A DNA stretch of 39,240 nucleotides from an uncultured Labrenzia sp. (GTDB taxonomy: Bacteria; Pseudomonadota; Alphaproteobacteria; Rhizobiales; Stappiaceae). Shown here one piece after another: positions 1-11,342 of this stretch; the stretch's first letter is position 1, and the number at the start of each line of letters is the position of its first letter. The position numbers and the translations under genes were made by a program. The stretch is from NCBI GenBank assembly GCA_937911395.1, contig CALDSI010000017.1, positions 1-39,240 on the forward strand, read 5' to 3'. The notes beneath the pieces were generated by a model that was given only the letters and a program-made list of their open reading frames with translations, had not been told where the DNA came from and ran no database searches.

Positions 1-2298
1 GACCGGCGCTCCGCACGCCGCCGCCAGCGTCATCTCGCTCTCCCCGACCCCGCCCACGCCGGACAGCAGACTGCGCGCACCGACTTCGTCGGCTCCAAGC
101 TCGTTCAGCGCATGTGCAATGGCCTCTGCAGAGCCCTGTACGTCGGCTTTAAGAACAAGCGGGAACTCCTTGCGGCCTGTTTCCTGCAGACGGTTCATCA
201 TTTGCTCGAGCGAACCGCGTGTGCCGGATGCAACGACAGATGCCTTCTCACGGATCTGGCGCTGACGATAGTCGGTGATTTCACGGGCACGAGCTTCGTT
301 TTCAACCACTGCAACCATGTCACCGGCAGCCGGCGTTCCCTGGAAGCCGAGGACTTCGACCGGTTTCGCCGGGCCAGCTTCACTGACCTGCTTGCCATTT
401 TCGTCAAGCATCGCGCGGACACGGCCCCACTCGGAACCTGCAACCAGAATGTCGCCCGGCTTGAGGGTACCCTTCTGCACGAGAACCGTTGCAACCGGAC
501 CACGGCCACGATCGAGCTGTGCTTCGATGACGATCCCTTCCGCTGTCCGATCCGGGTTGGCCTGAAGTTCCAGAACTTCGGACTGCAACAGGATCATCTC
601 GAGCAGTTTGTCGAGGTTCTGACCGGATTTAGCCGAGACTTCAACGTCGATAACGTCACCACCCATGGATTCAGTAACGATTTCTTCGCTCAGAAGCTCG
701 GTACGAACCCGGTTGGGGTCTGCATCCGGCTTGTCCATCTTGTTAATGGCGATGATGATCGGAACATCCGCGGCCTTGGCGTGCGCAATCGCTTCCTTGG
801 TCTGCGGCATGACGCCATCATCGGCGGCAACAACCAGGATCACAATGTCAGTCGACTTCGCACCACGGGCACGCATCTGGCTAAACGCAGCGTGGCCCGG
901 AGTATCGATGAAGGTGATCTTGTTGCCGTCCTGCTCGACCTGATAGGCACCAATGTGCTGGGTGATGCCACCTGCTTCGCCGGTTGCCACTTTGGCCTTG
1001 CGAACAGCATCCAGAAGGGATGTCTTACCATGGTCGACGTGACCCATAATGGTCACGACCGGCGGACGCGCCTGCAAGGTGCCCTCGTCGTCGTCCGAAG
1101 AGAAGAGTCCTTCTTCAACATCGGCTTCAGAAACGCGTTTAACCGTGTGCCCCATTTCTTCAGCGATGAGTTCGGCTGTATCGGCGTCGATCACATCGTT
1201 GATCTTGAGCATTTGGCCCTGCTTCATCAGAAGCTTGATCACATCAACAGCGCGCTCTGCCATACGGTTGGCAAGCTCTTGAATCGTAATCGCTTCGGGC
1301 AGCGTCACTTCCCGCATGACCTTCTCGCGAACAACCTGCTGCTGGCCACGCTTTGCCTTTTCCTGACGGCGGCGCATGGATGCAAGCGAGCGTGTGCGCT
1401 GCCCATCGTGACCACCGGTTGCGGCAGAAATCGTCAGCTTCGAACGCCGGCGATCATCACCACCCTTCGGACGTGCCGGAGCTGGAGCCGGGGCCTGTTT
1501 GGGACGTTTAACCGCGCGCAGGTTTTTGTTGGCTGCGCCGCGATCATCAGCGCCAGCAGCCGGACGCTCTTCCGGTTTCGGGCTGGCCGGAGTTTCTGTC
1601 TTGCGGCGGCCCATGTCATTCAGGTTGCGCGGCTTGCTGTCGTCGCGGCCCGGCGCCTTGCGAACTTCGCGGCGCTGAGCTGGACGTTCTTGAGGCGCAG
1701 CCTTCGCGGCAGGCGCTTCAGCCGGAGCTTCTTCAACTTTCGGAGTTTCGGCAACCTTTGCCTGCTCCGCAGCTGCCTGAGCTTCTTCGGCTTCACGTTT
1801 TTGACGCTCTTCAGCTTCCGCCTTGGCGCGAACTTCTTCTTCCTGCTTACGCTGAGCTTCTGCGGCAGCACGGCGCTTGGTCTCTTCCTCGCGGAGCTTG
1901 GCTTCTTCGACCTCGCGCTCTTTTGCCATCAGGAGTGCGGCCTGACGCGCTTTCGCTTCCTCAGGCGTCAGCGTGCGCAGCACATTACCATTGCCTTTTT
2001 GCCGCTGGCCGCCGCCTGGCTTGCGCCCCTGGCGGGCAGCCGGTGCGTCCGGCTTGCGCGGCGGCACTTCGGAAGGTGTGTCGAGGCGTTGCGTCACCGG
2101 TGCCGGAGCTTCGGGTTTCGGCTCCTGACCCGGCAAAACGACACGCTTGCGCTTTTTCTCCACGACGACGGCTTTCGACCGGCCGTGCGAGAAGGACTGG
2201 CGAACCGTTCCTGAATCGCCACCACCGCTCTTGAGGCCAAGCGTCTTGCCACGCTCAACGCTGATTGTCTTGTCGCCCGGATTTTTCGTATCGCTCAT
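1..2298 (-). CDS. infB: Translation initiation factor IF-2 (3' end truncated by window edge)
   Basis: Minus-strand reading frame open from ATG at 2298 to the window edge. Translation contains the GTPase signature [19 protein letters not shown]...[16 protein letters not shown]...INKMDKPDA and an Ala/Glu/Lys-rich N-terminal region typical of IF-2. Absent from the ORF track because it runs off the edge. Confidence 0.97.
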   Translation of the reverse strand, partial: MSDTKNPGDKTISVERGKTLGLKSGGGDSGTVRQSFSHGRSKAVVVEKKRKRVVLPGQEPKPEAPAPVTQRLDTPSEVPPRKPDAPAARQGRKPGGGQRQKGNGNVLRTLTPEEAKARQAALLMAKEREVEEAKLREEETKRRAAAEAQRKQEEEVRAKAEAEERQKREAEEAQAAAEQAKVAETPKVEEAPAEAPAAKAAPQERPAQRREVRKAPGRDDSKPRNLNDMGRRKTETPASPKPEERPAAGADDRGAANKNLRAVKRPKQAPAPAPARPKGGDDRRRSKLTISAATGGHDGQRTRSLASMRRRQEKAKRGQQQVVREKVMREVTLPEAITIQELANRMAERAVDVIKLLMKQGQMLKINDVIDADTAELIAEEMGHTVKRVSEADVEEGLFSSDDDEGTLQARPPVVTIMGHVDHGKTSLLDAVRKAKVATGEAGGITQHIGAYQVEQDGNKITFIDTPGHAAFSQMRARGAKSTDIVILVVAADDGVMPQTKEAIAHAKAADVPIIIAINKMDKPDADPNRVRTELLSEEIVTESMGGDVIDVEVSAKSGQNLDKLLEMILLQSEVLELQANPDRTAEGIVIEAQLDRGRGPVATVLVQKGTLKPGDILVAGSEWGRVRAMLDENGKQVSEAGPAKPVEVLGFQGTPAAGDMVAVVENEARAREITDYRQRQIREKASVVASGTRGSLEQMMNRLQETGRKEFPLVLKADVQGSAEAIAHALNELGADEVGARSLLSGVGGVGESEMTLAAACGAPV

Positions 2299-2327
2299 AT
2301 TGCCTTCAGTCCTGCGCAACCGCCCTG

Positions 2328-2984
2328 CTATGCGTTGCTCTTTTCGTCGTCTGCGACGGAATAGCCGCGAAAACGCTCCAAGTCACGTACCCGTGACAGG
2401 AAATTTTCGCTGGCCTGCCCCGCAAGCAGTGCAGCATGTATCACATTTGACCGGCCCAATGCCAAATCCAATTGGTCCGAATCGAACAAACGGACGATTT
2501 GGCATCCGTTTGCTTCTCCATTTCTACCGGCGGCCACGGCCGCCAATTTCCTTACCCCGTCTTCTGCAGCATCCGAGGCATGGATCAGTCCTGCGACGGG
2601 ATCCCGCCGCAAGGCTGCATCAACTTTCGAATAACCGGTTATCAGCTCGCCGGCCTTGCGCGTCATGGAAAGCGCCTGAAGCGCACTCTTTTCCATGAGC
2701 GCATCAACACGCTCGGCCAATCCAGGTTCGACGTTCACTTCGGTCTTGAAGCCCCGGCCAAACACTTTCTTCCGGTCTTTCTCGGCAACAGCGACGACAT
2801 CGCTCGACGCTGTTAACCACACACCGCGCCCCGGCAAAACCCTTTTCAGATCCGGAACAACCTGACCCGTTGGATCAAGCACGAACCGGATCAGCGAGCT
2901 GACGGGCTGAACCTCCCGGGTAACGGCGCATTGCCGTTCGGTTGGCTCATTCTTCCTTGGCACGCTGCCACTCCTCTCGATCAA
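2328..2984 (-). CDS. YlxR-family (DUF448) RNA-binding protein, alphaproteobacterial long form with L7Ae-like C-terminus
   Basis: Translation [44 protein letters not shown] matches the YlxR core. Located between nusA and infB. The track start is TTG; the true start may be a nearby alternative codon. Confidence 0.85.
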   Translation of the reverse strand: MIERSGSVPRKNEPTERQCAVTREVQPVSSLIRFVLDPTGQVVPDLKRVLPGRGVWLTASSDVVAVAEKDRKKVFGRGFKTEVNVEPGLAERVDALMEKSALQALSMTRKAGELITGYSKVDAALRRDPVAGLIHASDAAEDGVRKLAAVAAGRNGEANGCQIVRLFDSDQLDLALGRSNVIHAALLAGQASENFLSRVRDLERFRGYSVADDEKSNA

Positions 2985-3110
2985 CCATGCGCCCGATGCT
3001 CAGGCCGCGACGCAAACCGCGTTGACCATTTTCAGTTTTGTTTGAGCGTTTGCCGCCGAGGCGATACCGCTCACTAGGGCCACTCGGCCCTTTCAATCCT
3101 GCCGATGGAA

Positions 3111-4763
3111 TTATCCGTTCAGGATCGCACCGGTCGGTGCCTCCTCAACAGCCTCTTCTTCAGCTTCGATTTCTTCCGATTCCGCTTCCTCGTCCGCCAT
3201 TTGGGCAGCGAGCTCTTCTTCGGTAATCCAGCCGGCCGCCAGACGGGCTGCCATTACCATGTTTTCCGCATCGGCGCGGGAAACATCATAAGCGGACAGC
3301 GCACCATCATATCGCTTGGTCTCGCCATCCTTGCGCTCAGTCCAACCAACGAGATCGTCCGCAGCGCAACCGGCAAGGTCTTCCATCGTCTTGACGTCGT
3401 CTTTGCCGAGAGCCACCAGCATAGCGCTTGTGAGGCCATCAATCGAGCGCAACTCGTCTGAGACGCCGAGTTCGATCCGCTCTTCATCGAGCTTTGCTTC
3501 CAGCTCATTCAGAAAGTCACGGGCGCGCGCCTGGATTTCAACTGCCGTGTCGTCGTCAAAACCTTCGATCATGGAGATTTCTTCGATCTCCACATAGGCA
3601 ACTTCTTCAACAGACGTGAACCCTTCGGTTGCCAGCAACTGACCAACCATTTCATCCACATTGAGTGCATCCATGAACAGTTGAGATCGTTCCTGGAATT
3701 CCTTGCTGCGGCGCTCGGATTCTTCCTGCTCTGTCATGATGTCGATCGCCCAGCCGGTCAACTGGGATGCCAGCCGAACATTCTGACCACGGCGTCCGAT
3801 CGCCAATGACAATTGGTCATCCGGAACGACAACTTCAATACGCTCGGCATCTTCATCGAGAACAACCTTGGCAACTTCGGCCGGCTGCAGCGCGTTGACG
3901 ATGAACGTCGCCGCCTCGTCATTCCACGGAATGATGTCGATCTTCTCGCCTTGCAGCTCGCCAACGACGGCCTGCACCCGGGAACCACGCATACCCACAC
4001 ACGCACCAACCGGATCTATGGAGCTGTCTTTCGAGATCACAGCGATCTTTGCGCGGGACCCCGGGTCCCGAGCGACAGATTTTATCTCGATGACACCGTC
4101 ATAGATTTCCGGGACTTCCTGTGCAAACAGCTTGGACATGAACTGGGGGTGGGTCCGGGACAGGAAGATCTGCGGACCGCGTTGCTCGCGGCGTACGTCA
4201 TAAATGATTGCCCGGATTCGGTCGCCAGTACGGAAAATTTCACGCGGGATCAGCTCATCGCGGCGAACAATTCCTTCGCCCCGCCCAAGATCGACAATGA
4301 CGTTGCCGTATTCGGCCCGTTTGACAACCCCGTTGATGACTTCGCCAACACGATCCTTGAATTCGTCATACTGACGATCACGCTCTGCTTCGCGAACCTT
4401 TTGAACGATAACCTGCTTTGCAGACTGCGCAGCAATGCGGCCGAAGTCCAGCGGCGGCAGCGGCTCAGCAATGAAGTCCCCCAGACCGGCTTCCGGGTTG
4501 CGCGCCGTGGCATCGTCCAGGGAAATCTCAGTGGAGACGTTTTCGACCGCTTCAACAACCTGAAGCAAACGCTGCAAACGGATATCGCCGGTTTTCGGAT
4601 TGATCTCTGCGCGAACTTCCGTTTCCGTGCCATAGCGCGAGCGGGCTGCCTTCTGGATGGCATCTTCCATTGCATTGATGACGATCATCCGGTCGATCGA
4701 CTTTTCCCGAGCAACTGCGTCCGCAATTTGCAGCAGTTCAAGCCGGTTTGCGCTGATTGCCAT
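3111..4763 (-). CDS. nusA: Transcription termination/antitermination factor NusA
   Basis: MAISANRLELLQIADAVAREKSIDR... with S1 and KH regions (VGACVGMRGSRVQAVVGELQGEKIDIIPW). ATG at 4763 preferred over the TTG at 4784 used in the track. Confidence 0.96.
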   Translation of the reverse strand: MAISANRLELLQIADAVAREKSIDRMIVINAMEDAIQKAARSRYGTETEVRAEINPKTGDIRLQRLLQVVEAVENVSTEISLDDATARNPEAGLGDFIAEPLPPLDFGRIAAQSAKQVIVQKVREAERDRQYDEFKDRVGEVINGVVKRAEYGNVIVDLGRGEGIVRRDELIPREIFRTGDRIRAIIYDVRREQRGPQIFLSRTHPQFMSKLFAQEVPEIYDGVIEIKSVARDPGSRAKIAVISKDSSIDPVGACVGMRGSRVQAVVGELQGEKIDIIPWNDEAATFIVNALQPAEVAKVVLDEDAERIEVVVPDDQLSLAIGRRGQNVRLASQLTGWAIDIMTEQEESERRSKEFQERSQLFMDALNVDEMVGQLLATEGFTSVEEVAYVEIEEISMIEGFDDDTAVEIQARARDFLNELEAKLDEERIELGVSDELRSIDGLTSAMLVALGKDDVKTMEDLAGCAADDLVGWTERKDGETKRYDGALSAYDVSRADAENMVMAARLAAGWITEEELAAQMADEEAESEEIEAEEEAVEEAPTGAILNG

Positions 4764-4828
4764 AATCCACTCCTCTTGCGCCAAGGGTCGGGTCGGGCGC
4801 GTTCATCCTTGTGCCAACGAGCTCAGGC

Positions 4829-5446
4829 TCAGTTCGGCGTGTTATCCTGTGTCAACTCATCGGCACTCTCGCCGCGTGCGGCCAAGGCCGCTTTTTCGGC
4901 CTGAAGAGCTGCCGTAATCAAGTCATCGGTCAAGACCAGTTTGGCTTCGCCTATATCTTCCATCGGAAGCAAAACTGTATCCGCTTCACCTTCCGGCGCA
5001 TCAGGCAAACGCATTTTTGCCGACGCGCCCTCAACGCCGAGAAGCGTTCCGCGGAACCTTTTTCGGCCGTCTTGCATGACGTCCATCTCGACTTTCATTT
5101 CGTGACCGGCCCAGCGGTCAAAATCACCGGCGCGCACGAGCGGCCTATCAATTCCGGGAGACGACACTTCAAGGTGGTACGCCCGGTTGATCGGATCTTC
5201 GACGTCCAAAGCAGGCGACACAGCCCGGCTGATTGTTTCACAATCGTCCACCGTCATGGTGCCGTCAGGACGCTCCGCCATGATCTGCAGCGTGCATCCG
5301 TTTGCCGCGCTGATCCTGGTGCGCACGAGCCGATAGCCGAGATCTTCAATGACCGGCTCAACAATTGCCGCAACACGAGCATCAAGCCCTTGTTCGGTGA
5401 CAATTCTCGGTTCTTGGTCGCTCAATACCCGGCTCCATTCTGCCAT
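4829..5446 (-). CDS. rimP: Ribosome maturation factor RimP
   Basis: Translation with [17 protein letters not shown]...[20 protein letters not shown]; upstream of nusA as is typical. Confidence 0.94.
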   Translation of the reverse strand: MAEWSRVLSDQEPRIVTEQGLDARVAAIVEPVIEDLGYRLVRTRISAANGCTLQIMAERPDGTMTVDDCETISRAVSPALDVEDPINRAYHLEVSSPGIDRPLVRAGDFDRWAGHEMKVEMDVMQDGRKRFRGTLLGVEGASAKMRLPDAPEGEADTVLLPMEDIGEAKLVLTDDLITAALQAEKAALAARGESADELTQDNTPN

Positions 5447-5542
5447 TTAAAGGCAGCTTTGTTTCAGTTGGGCATCAAGCTTTGAGATAGACTCAGGCGA
5501 TGCCCGGTAAGATCACATTCGGTTTCCGGCATGGGGTTAAGC

Positions 5543-5573
5543 AAAAAAGAGCGGGTCCCCGGCGGGCCCACCC
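5543..5573 (-). terminator. Putative Rho-independent terminator downstream of trmB
   Basis: Minus strand reads GGGTGGGCCCGCCGGGGACCCGCTCTTTTTT: GC-rich imperfect hairpin followed by a T6 run. Confidence 0.75.
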
Positions 5574-5723
5574 TCAATAGCTCATATAAGCCGTTTGAGA
5601 TGAAACACCGGCTGTATAACGCCAAACACCCCTCAATGGCAAGGGGCTTGGGGTGAATGCCGGAAAAGAGTCTGCCTTTGGCCTGCAGCCACTGCTCCAC
5701 CTGACACCGCGGTGGCACAGGAT

Positions 5724-6410
5724 TCACCGCCTTAAGAAGGTAAAATACCGGCCAATGCGTCCCTCTCGGATCGCCTTGGCCTCATACCGCGTGCCGGGCC
5801 AACCTTCCCAAGGGGTTTTCCAGTCAGACGCGGTTTCCGCGGCCCATTGAAAAGCCGGATGATCGCGGCAATGGCGCAGTGTCCAATCAATGTAGGTGTC
5901 GATATCGCTGGCAAACCGGAATTCGGCTCCAGGCTTCAAGGCGCGCGCATACCGATCCAGGTTCTGTGCGTTGATAAAACGCCGTTTCCAATGGCGCTTT
6001 TTTGGCCAGGGATCCGGATAAAGCTGGTATGCAAGATCGAGCGAAGCCCTCGGCACCCAGTCCAGAACATTAACCGCATCGTCGTCATAAAGCCGGACGT
6101 TTTGAAGGTTTTCATCCGTTACGGCAGCAACGGCTTTCGCCATGCTTCCAACAAACGGCTCGATGCCAATGAACCCGGTTTCCGGATTGGTCCGGGCTCG
6201 ATGCAACAAATGCTCACCACCGCCGAAGCCCACCTCCAAACAGACGGATGTAACCTCTGCCTTGAAGAGATCCTTCAAATCTGCAGGCGGCGGCGCTGTA
6301 AGATCCAGGGAAAGCGCTGGAAGCACATCTGCCATGAGCGCTTCGCGGCGCGGGGTGAGAGGCTTGCCTTTTCGGCGTCCAAAAAAAGAACCTTCGTATC
6401 GATCATTCAT
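5724..6410 (-). CDS. trmB: tRNA (guanine-N7-)-methyltransferase
   Basis: MNDRYEGSFFGRRKGKPLTPRR...LEVGFGGGEHLLHRA...YQLYPDPWPKKRHWKRRFI. Start at ATG 6410 preferred; the track ORF extends upstream into metK. Confidence 0.94.
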   Translation of the reverse strand: MNDRYEGSFFGRRKGKPLTPRREALMADVLPALSLDLTAPPPADLKDLFKAEVTSVCLEVGFGGGEHLLHRARTNPETGFIGIEPFVGSMAKAVAAVTDENLQNVRLYDDDAVNVLDWVPRASLDLAYQLYPDPWPKKRHWKRRFINAQNLDRYARALKPGAEFRFASDIDTYIDWTLRHCRDHPAFQWAAETASDWKTPWEGWPGTRYEAKAIREGRIGRYFTFLRR

Positions 6411-6422
6411 TGCTTCAAACCA

Positions 6423-6449
6423 AATCGCCGGCCTCAAAGGCCGGCGATT
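6423..6449 (-). terminator. Putative terminator hairpin downstream of metK
   Basis: Perfect 11-bp inverted repeat AATCGCCGGCC-TCAAA-GGCCGGCGATT between the metK stop and trmB start; short T-rich stretch follows on the minus strand (TTTGGTTTG). Confidence 0.65.
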
Positions 6450-6483
6450 ATCATTCTGGTGAGTGGACCTTTCAGGGTCCGGC

Positions 6484-7656
6484 TTATCCTGCAAGCGGGC
6501 GCAGTTCGTCAACCAGGTCGGTTTTTTCCCAGCTGAAACCGCCATCGGCATCTGGCTGCCGGCCGAAGTGACCGTAGGCTGCGGTGCGTTCATAAATCGG
6601 ATTGTTCAGTTGCAAATGCTCGCGAATGCCACGCGGGCTGAGGCCCATTACGTCACGTAGCGCTGTTTCTAATTTGGCTTCATCGCACCGGCCAGTGCCG
6701 TGGAAATCGACATAGACCGACAGCGGATCGGAAACGCCAATTGCGTACGACAACTGGATCGTGCACCGATCGGCCAAATCGGCTGCCACAACATTCTTCG
6801 CCAGATAGCGGGCGGCGTAAGCGGCAGAACGGTCAACCTTTGTCGGATCCTTGCCGGAGAACGCGCCACCGCCGTGTGGGGCTGCACCGCCGTATGTATC
6901 AACGATGATCTTGCGGCCTGTCAGACCTGCATCGCCATCCGGACCGCCAATAACGAACGCGCCCGTCGGATTGACATGCCAAACTGTTTCATCCGTAACC
7001 CAGCCGTCCGGCAAGGAGGACAGGATGTAGGGCTCGACGATTGCTTTGACATCAGGCGAGGTGAGCGCCGGGTCCAAATGTTGCGTCGACAGGACGATGG
7101 ACGTGACACCGACCGGCTTGCCGTTTTCGTAGCGAACAGTCACCTGGCTTTTCGCGTCCGGACCAAGCACCGGCTCCTTGCCGGTTTTACGGGCCTCTGC
7201 CAGCGTTTTCAGGATCTTGTGTGAAAATAGAATTGGCGCCGGCATCAACTCTTCGGTCTCGCGACATGCATAACCAAACATGATGCCCTGATCGCCCGCA
7301 CCCTCATCCTTGTTGCCGCCGGCATCAACGCCTTGAGCAATATGAGCAGACTGGGCATGCAAATGCACTGCAATATCACAGTCTTCCCAATGGAAGCCGT
7401 CCTGCTCATAGCCGATGTCTTTGACGGCCATGCGCGCCAAATGCGCGATGTATTCGTTGGTGATGGTCGCAGGCCCGCGGGTTTCGCCGGCAATCACGAT
7501 CCGGTTGGTGGTCGCCAGCGTCTCAGCGGCAACACGGGCTTCGGGCATTTCTCGTAAGTAAGCATCTACAACCGCGTCAGAAATACGGTCGCAAACCTTG
7601 TCTGGGTGACCTTCGGAGACGGACTCAGACGTGAACAGGTAATTTTGACGTGCCAT
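6484..7656 (-). CDS. metK: S-adenosylmethionine synthase
   Basis: [34 protein letters not shown]...[12 protein letters not shown]...[30 protein letters not shown] at 7656. Confidence 0.98.
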   Translation of the reverse strand: MARQNYLFTSESVSEGHPDKVCDRISDAVVDAYLREMPEARVAAETLATTNRIVIAGETRGPATITNEYIAHLARMAVKDIGYEQDGFHWEDCDIAVHLHAQSAHIAQGVDAGGNKDEGAGDQGIMFGYACRETEELMPAPILFSHKILKTLAEARKTGKEPVLGPDAKSQVTVRYENGKPVGVTSIVLSTQHLDPALTSPDVKAIVEPYILSSLPDGWVTDETVWHVNPTGAFVIGGPDGDAGLTGRKIIVDTYGGAAPHGGGAFSGKDPTKVDRSAAYAARYLAKNVVAADLADRCTIQLSYAIGVSDPLSVYVDFHGTGRCDEAKLETALRDVMGLSPRGIREHLQLNNPIYERTAAYGHFGRQPDADGGFSWEKTDLVDELRPLAG

Positions 7657-7687
7657 TGGCGATCGTCCTTCTGGGAATGAATACAAA

Positions 7688-7713
7688 GAAGCGGCGATTA
7701 CGATCGCCGCTTC
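7688..7713 (-). promoter_or_regulatory. Hairpin in the metK 5' leader (terminator or attenuator candidate)
   Basis: Perfect 11-bp arms GAAGCGGCGAT / ATCGCCGCTTC with a 4-nt loop, 31 nt upstream of the metK ATG; on the minus strand followed by TTTGTATT. Confidence 0.6.
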
Positions 7714-7767
7714 AGGTGCCATCAATCTAAGAAGTTTGGGGCCACGTCAAGAAGATGGTTGTTTTTA

Positions 7768-8172
7768 TTATTCGTCGCCGGCGAGGGATCTGACCAGATC
7801 AACAATGCGGCGGCGGACCTTCGGGTCTTCTATGCGCACAAATGCCTTGTTGAGGGACAGGCCTTCCGACGAGGAGAGGAAATCCACGACATAAGACGTG
7901 GGTTGGGTTTCGCCAAAGCCTTCAGCTTCTTCCGGCGTTCCAGGCGCATCTTCAAAAAAGAAGGAAACAGGCACTTTCAGAATCGTTGCGATATGCTGCA
8001 ACCGGCTGGCACCAATGCGATTGGTGCCTTTTTCGTACTTCTGGATTTGCTGGAAAGTGATACCTAGCGCTTCGCCAAGTTTTTCTTGACTCATGCCGAG
8101 CATCATGCGGCGCAAGCGCACACGGCTTCCAACATGGATATCGATTGGATTAGGTGATTTCTTACTGGGCAT
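7768..8172 (-). CDS. XRE/Cro-CI family helix-turn-helix regulator (PhrR-like)
   Basis: HVGSRVRLRRMMLGMSQEKLGEALGITFQQIQKYEKGTNRIGASRLQHIA is a canonical HTH_3 domain; next to lnt, as described for phrR/actA in Sinorhizobium. Start at ATG 8172 (MPSKKSPNPIDIH) or the upstream 8238. Confidence 0.9.
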   Translation of the reverse strand: MPSKKSPNPIDIHVGSRVRLRRMMLGMSQEKLGEALGITFQQIQKYEKGTNRIGASRLQHIATILKVPVSFFFEDAPGTPEEAEGFGETQPTSYVVDFLSSSEGLSLNKAFVRIEDPKVRRRIVDLVRSLAGDE

Positions 8173-8364
8173 TGGCGTTATTCTTTCTAAGTCGTTTGGC
8201 TTTTTGCAGCCAATATTTTTTATTTGGCGCAAGCCCAATCAGGTCCCCACAAACCTGAGAAGAAGAAAGTTTGCCCGCAACTTCCCGCTTACGCCTACGT
8301 TAGCTTTCAATCAGCTATGTCACGGTTGTATCACAATTCTTTCACTCAACTCAAACAAAAAATA

Positions 8365-9981
8365 TCAATTTAGACGGGAATTGCGGTTGTATCGACGAAT
8401 ACTGATGAAAATTACAATAATTGCCGAAATGATTAGTATCGGAATATCCTGAAAAGTACTATAAATCGTTTCCGGTTCTCGCACAGGTAGCCCAGCATCA
8501 ATCACACCGCGTTCAAATACCGGAAGTTTAGTCACCACACGCCCTAGTCCATCTATCACAGCGGATATCCCGGTATTGGCGGCACGAAGTGTGGGCAAAC
8601 CCGTTTCGATAGAGCGCAACCGAACCTGCGCAAAGTGCTGGTAGGGACCTGGTGTTCGGCCGAACCACGCATCGTTGGTCAGATTGAGAAGAAATGCAGG
8701 TCTCGGTACCACACCTGCAGTCTCTGTTGGAAAAATTACCTCGTAGCAAATCAGCGGCAGAAACAAGTACTTGTTCATTGCAGACAAGGAGTGCCGCACA
8801 TCTCCAGCCTCAAAACCCGCACCGGGGCCCGCCAGATTGCTGATACCCAGTTTATCCAGCAATGGCCGGAACGGGACATATTCACCGAACGGGACCAGGC
8901 GCACCTTGTCGTAAAGCCCACGCACGGTGCCATCATTTCCGATCAAATAGATGCTGTTGAAATAGACTTGGCCGGTTTCACCCGGCTCCGCACGGACTGC
9001 GCCGACCACCAACTCTTTGTTCTGTCCAAGCGCTACCGAAATCCGATGCAAGGCACCAGGCTCCCTTGTCAGCAAAAACGGAACCGCAGACTCAGGCCAG
9101 ACCACCAGCTGTGGTGTTCCAACCCGCCCATCCCCGCCGAGCGGCGCTTCTGTCAAATCAAGGTAGGTTTGAAAAATCTCGTCGCGTAGCTCCGGTCGCC
9201 ATTTATCCTGCTGGTTGATTGAAGGTTGAACGATCCGGATATCCAGATCTTCATACTCAGTGGTGTCAGGCGCCAATCGGTATGCGCCATAGGTCGCCAT
9301 TAGAACCAGAACAGCTGCTGCCAAACCAACAGGCAAGACGCGCACCGGGAGCGGCCGACTGTCCGCGAACGCGGCCGGCGCTGCAAAGATGCTCCACGCC
9401 AGAAACGTTAGACCGTATATGCCCAGAACGCTGGCCGTTTGGGAAAGAACCAGATTGTCTGAAAAAGCATAGCCGTAAGAATTCCAGGGAAATCCGGTCA
9501 AAATCGTTCCCTTGAGCCAGTCGGCAAGCGTCATTGCCGCTGCCAGGAGCAGCACTCGGGTCCTGGTGTCCCCCCAAAATGCCGCTGCAATAGCTCCGGC
9601 GAGGCCCGTAAAAAGAGCCAAGCCAAGCGGCATGGCCATGACGGCAAACGGCATCAGCCAGGCAAACTGTTCGGCATCGACCAGAAAGGCCGAGCCAATC
9701 CACCAAAGACCGGAAAGATAGTATCCGAAGCCGAACAACCAACCGAGCGCAAAGCCGGTGCGCAGCCGCTTTAATGCGCCGCTCCGGTTTGTTTCCAAAG
9801 CCCCATCCAGGAGCCAAACGAACCCGGGAAAGGTCAGAAAAAGGATTGGAAAGATACCATATGGCGGTAAGGCAAAGGCTGAAGAAGAGCCGCATATAAA
9901 GCAAAGCAAACGACGTCGCCATCCCCAGGCGAGCAGAAACGTGTTTGGAATGACGGAAAGCTTATGAAAAAGCGGGCTCAT
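8365..9981 (-). CDS. lnt: Apolipoprotein N-acyltransferase
   Basis: Multi-TM N-terminus plus nitrilase-like domain (WPESAVPFLL...LVPFGEYVPFRPLL...PLICYEVIFP...LTNDAWFG). ATG 9981 preferred; the track start at 10041 is TTG. Confidence 0.93.
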   Translation of the reverse strand: MSPLFHKLSVIPNTFLLAWGWRRRLLCFICGSSSAFALPPYGIFPILFLTFPGFVWLLDGALETNRSGALKRLRTGFALGWLFGFGYYLSGLWWIGSAFLVDAEQFAWLMPFAVMAMPLGLALFTGLAGAIAAAFWGDTRTRVLLLAAAMTLADWLKGTILTGFPWNSYGYAFSDNLVLSQTASVLGIYGLTFLAWSIFAAPAAFADSRPLPVRVLPVGLAAAVLVLMATYGAYRLAPDTTEYEDLDIRIVQPSINQQDKWRPELRDEIFQTYLDLTEAPLGGDGRVGTPQLVVWPESAVPFLLTREPGALHRISVALGQNKELVVGAVRAEPGETGQVYFNSIYLIGNDGTVRGLYDKVRLVPFGEYVPFRPLLDKLGISNLAGPGAGFEAGDVRHSLSAMNKYLFLPLICYEVIFPTETAGVVPRPAFLLNLTNDAWFGRTPGPYQHFAQVRLRSIETGLPTLRAANTGISAVIDGLGRVVTKLPVFERGVIDAGLPVREPETIYSTFQDIPILIISAIIVIFISIRRYNRNSRLN

Positions 9982-10112
9982 GTTGATCCGATTCGCTGCA
10001 AAAACGTTGGCAGATTTGTCTGCTTGCAGCGAGCCGGTCAACCCTTTCCCCGGCGCGGCGCTCTACCGGCAAACGCCGGGCTTAGTTCATCAGGGGCCCG
10101 ATTGACCAATTG

Positions 10113-11294
10113 CTAGGACGCAATTGGCCGCTGTTCTTTGTTTTCTGGCGCATCTTGATCGGTCTCAGACGAGTCAGTTTCCGGACGTTTCAAACGGCGC
10201 CTGACTTCCGGCGACCGAACATCCGCGCGCCGACGGCGAATCTTCAAGCGTTTGATCCGTCTCGGATCCGCATCCATGATCTCAAACTCGTAGCCCGGGA
10301 CGTCATCCACAAGCACGAGCTCGCCGCGCACCGGCACGCGGCCAACGGTGACATAGAGTAATCCGCCGAGCGTATCGACATCTTCGGATATCTCGCCTTC
10401 GCTCAACTGTGTTCCAAGGGCCTCATCAAGATCTTCCAGTGGCAGCCTTGGATCCGCGATCCAAATGCCGTCACCGGCATCTGCAAGCATCGCTTCCTCG
10501 TCTTCATCGTGCTCATCCTCGATGTCGCCGACAACTTCTTCCACAAGATCCTCAAGAGAGACCAGACCGTCCGTGCCACCGTATTCGTCGATAACAAGCG
10601 CCATCTGGATCCGGCCAGCCTGCATTTTCGCCATCAGATCCGTTGCCGGCATGGAAGGCGGAACAAAAAGCAGGTTGCGGATGAGGTTTGCATCCCGGAG
10701 CGAAATCGACAAATCCACCGACGACAGATCCAGATCTGAAGAGTTATGGCCGGGCGTTGGCGCCACGATGGTCAGGCGTTCGGTGTCTCCGGCCTGACCG
10801 AGCGTATCTGATCCATTTACACTCGAATCTGCCCCTTGTTCGGCTATGAAGGCCATCAGGTCCTTGATGTGAACCATGCCGCGCGGATCGTCGAGCGTGT
10901 CCTCGTAAACCGGCATGCGGGAGTGCCCGCTGTTTCGGAACAGCTCCATAACCCGGCTAAGGCTCGTGCCTAGGTCGACCGCTTCAATGTCGGCCCTTGG
11001 GATCATGACATCGTCAACACGCTTTTCGCGCAAACGGAGAATGTTCCCGAGGAGCATGCGCTCCTCAGGCGAAAACGCTGTATCTCCCGCCCCTTCGCGG
11101 GCGAGTTCATCTTCCAGATTTTCACGCAAGTTGGATGTGTCGCGCCCCAGGCGAAGAAGCCGTTTGAGCGAGGAGAAGAATGCCGCAGGTTTCTGCGGCC
11201 TGGTCTGTTGCGGGTCTTCCCCGTCCTGCGCTGTTCCGTGCTGGGAGGAATCCGCCTCGCCACCGGAACTGTTTGGTTCAACTGCGTTCATCAT
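10113..11294 (-). CDS. CorC/HlyC-family CBS-domain protein (hemolysin-like)
   Basis: [30 protein letters not shown]...[34 protein letters not shown] pair and CorC_HlyC domain; downstream of ybeY and upstream of lnt. Confidence 0.92.
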   Translation of the reverse strand: MMNAVEPNSSGGEADSSQHGTAQDGEDPQQTRPQKPAAFFSSLKRLLRLGRDTSNLRENLEDELAREGAGDTAFSPEERMLLGNILRLREKRVDDVMIPRADIEAVDLGTSLSRVMELFRNSGHSRMPVYEDTLDDPRGMVHIKDLMAFIAEQGADSSVNGSDTLGQAGDTERLTIVAPTPGHNSSDLDLSSVDLSISLRDANLIRNLLFVPPSMPATDLMAKMQAGRIQMALVIDEYGGTDGLVSLEDLVEEVVGDIEDEHDEDEEAMLADAGDGIWIADPRLPLEDLDEALGTQLSEGEISEDVDTLGGLLYVTVGRVPVRGELVLVDDVPGYEFEIMDADPRRIKRLKIRRRRADVRSPEVRRRLKRPETDSSETDQDAPENKEQRPIAS

Positions 11295-11342
11295 CTATCG
11301 TTTCAGGGCCCTGAAGCAACGGGTCATACCCCTACTGTCCCT

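Noticed and set aside
112-2214. 700-codon plus-strand ORF
   Set aside because: Lies wholly antisense to infB, whose translation is unmistakable. Long shadow ORFs are expected here from codon bias; the translation has no recognisable domain.
3076-3091. AGGGCC-ACTC-GGCCCT hairpin between nusA and ylxR
   Set aside because: Only 6 bp and no T-run on the minus strand, within an evident operon; not enough to call a terminator.
3813-4904. 363-codon plus-strand ORF
   Set aside because: Antisense to nusA and part of rimP; shadow ORF.
5464-5727. 87-aa minus-strand ORF between trmB and rimP
   Set aside because: Covers the trmB terminator and has no recognisable features.
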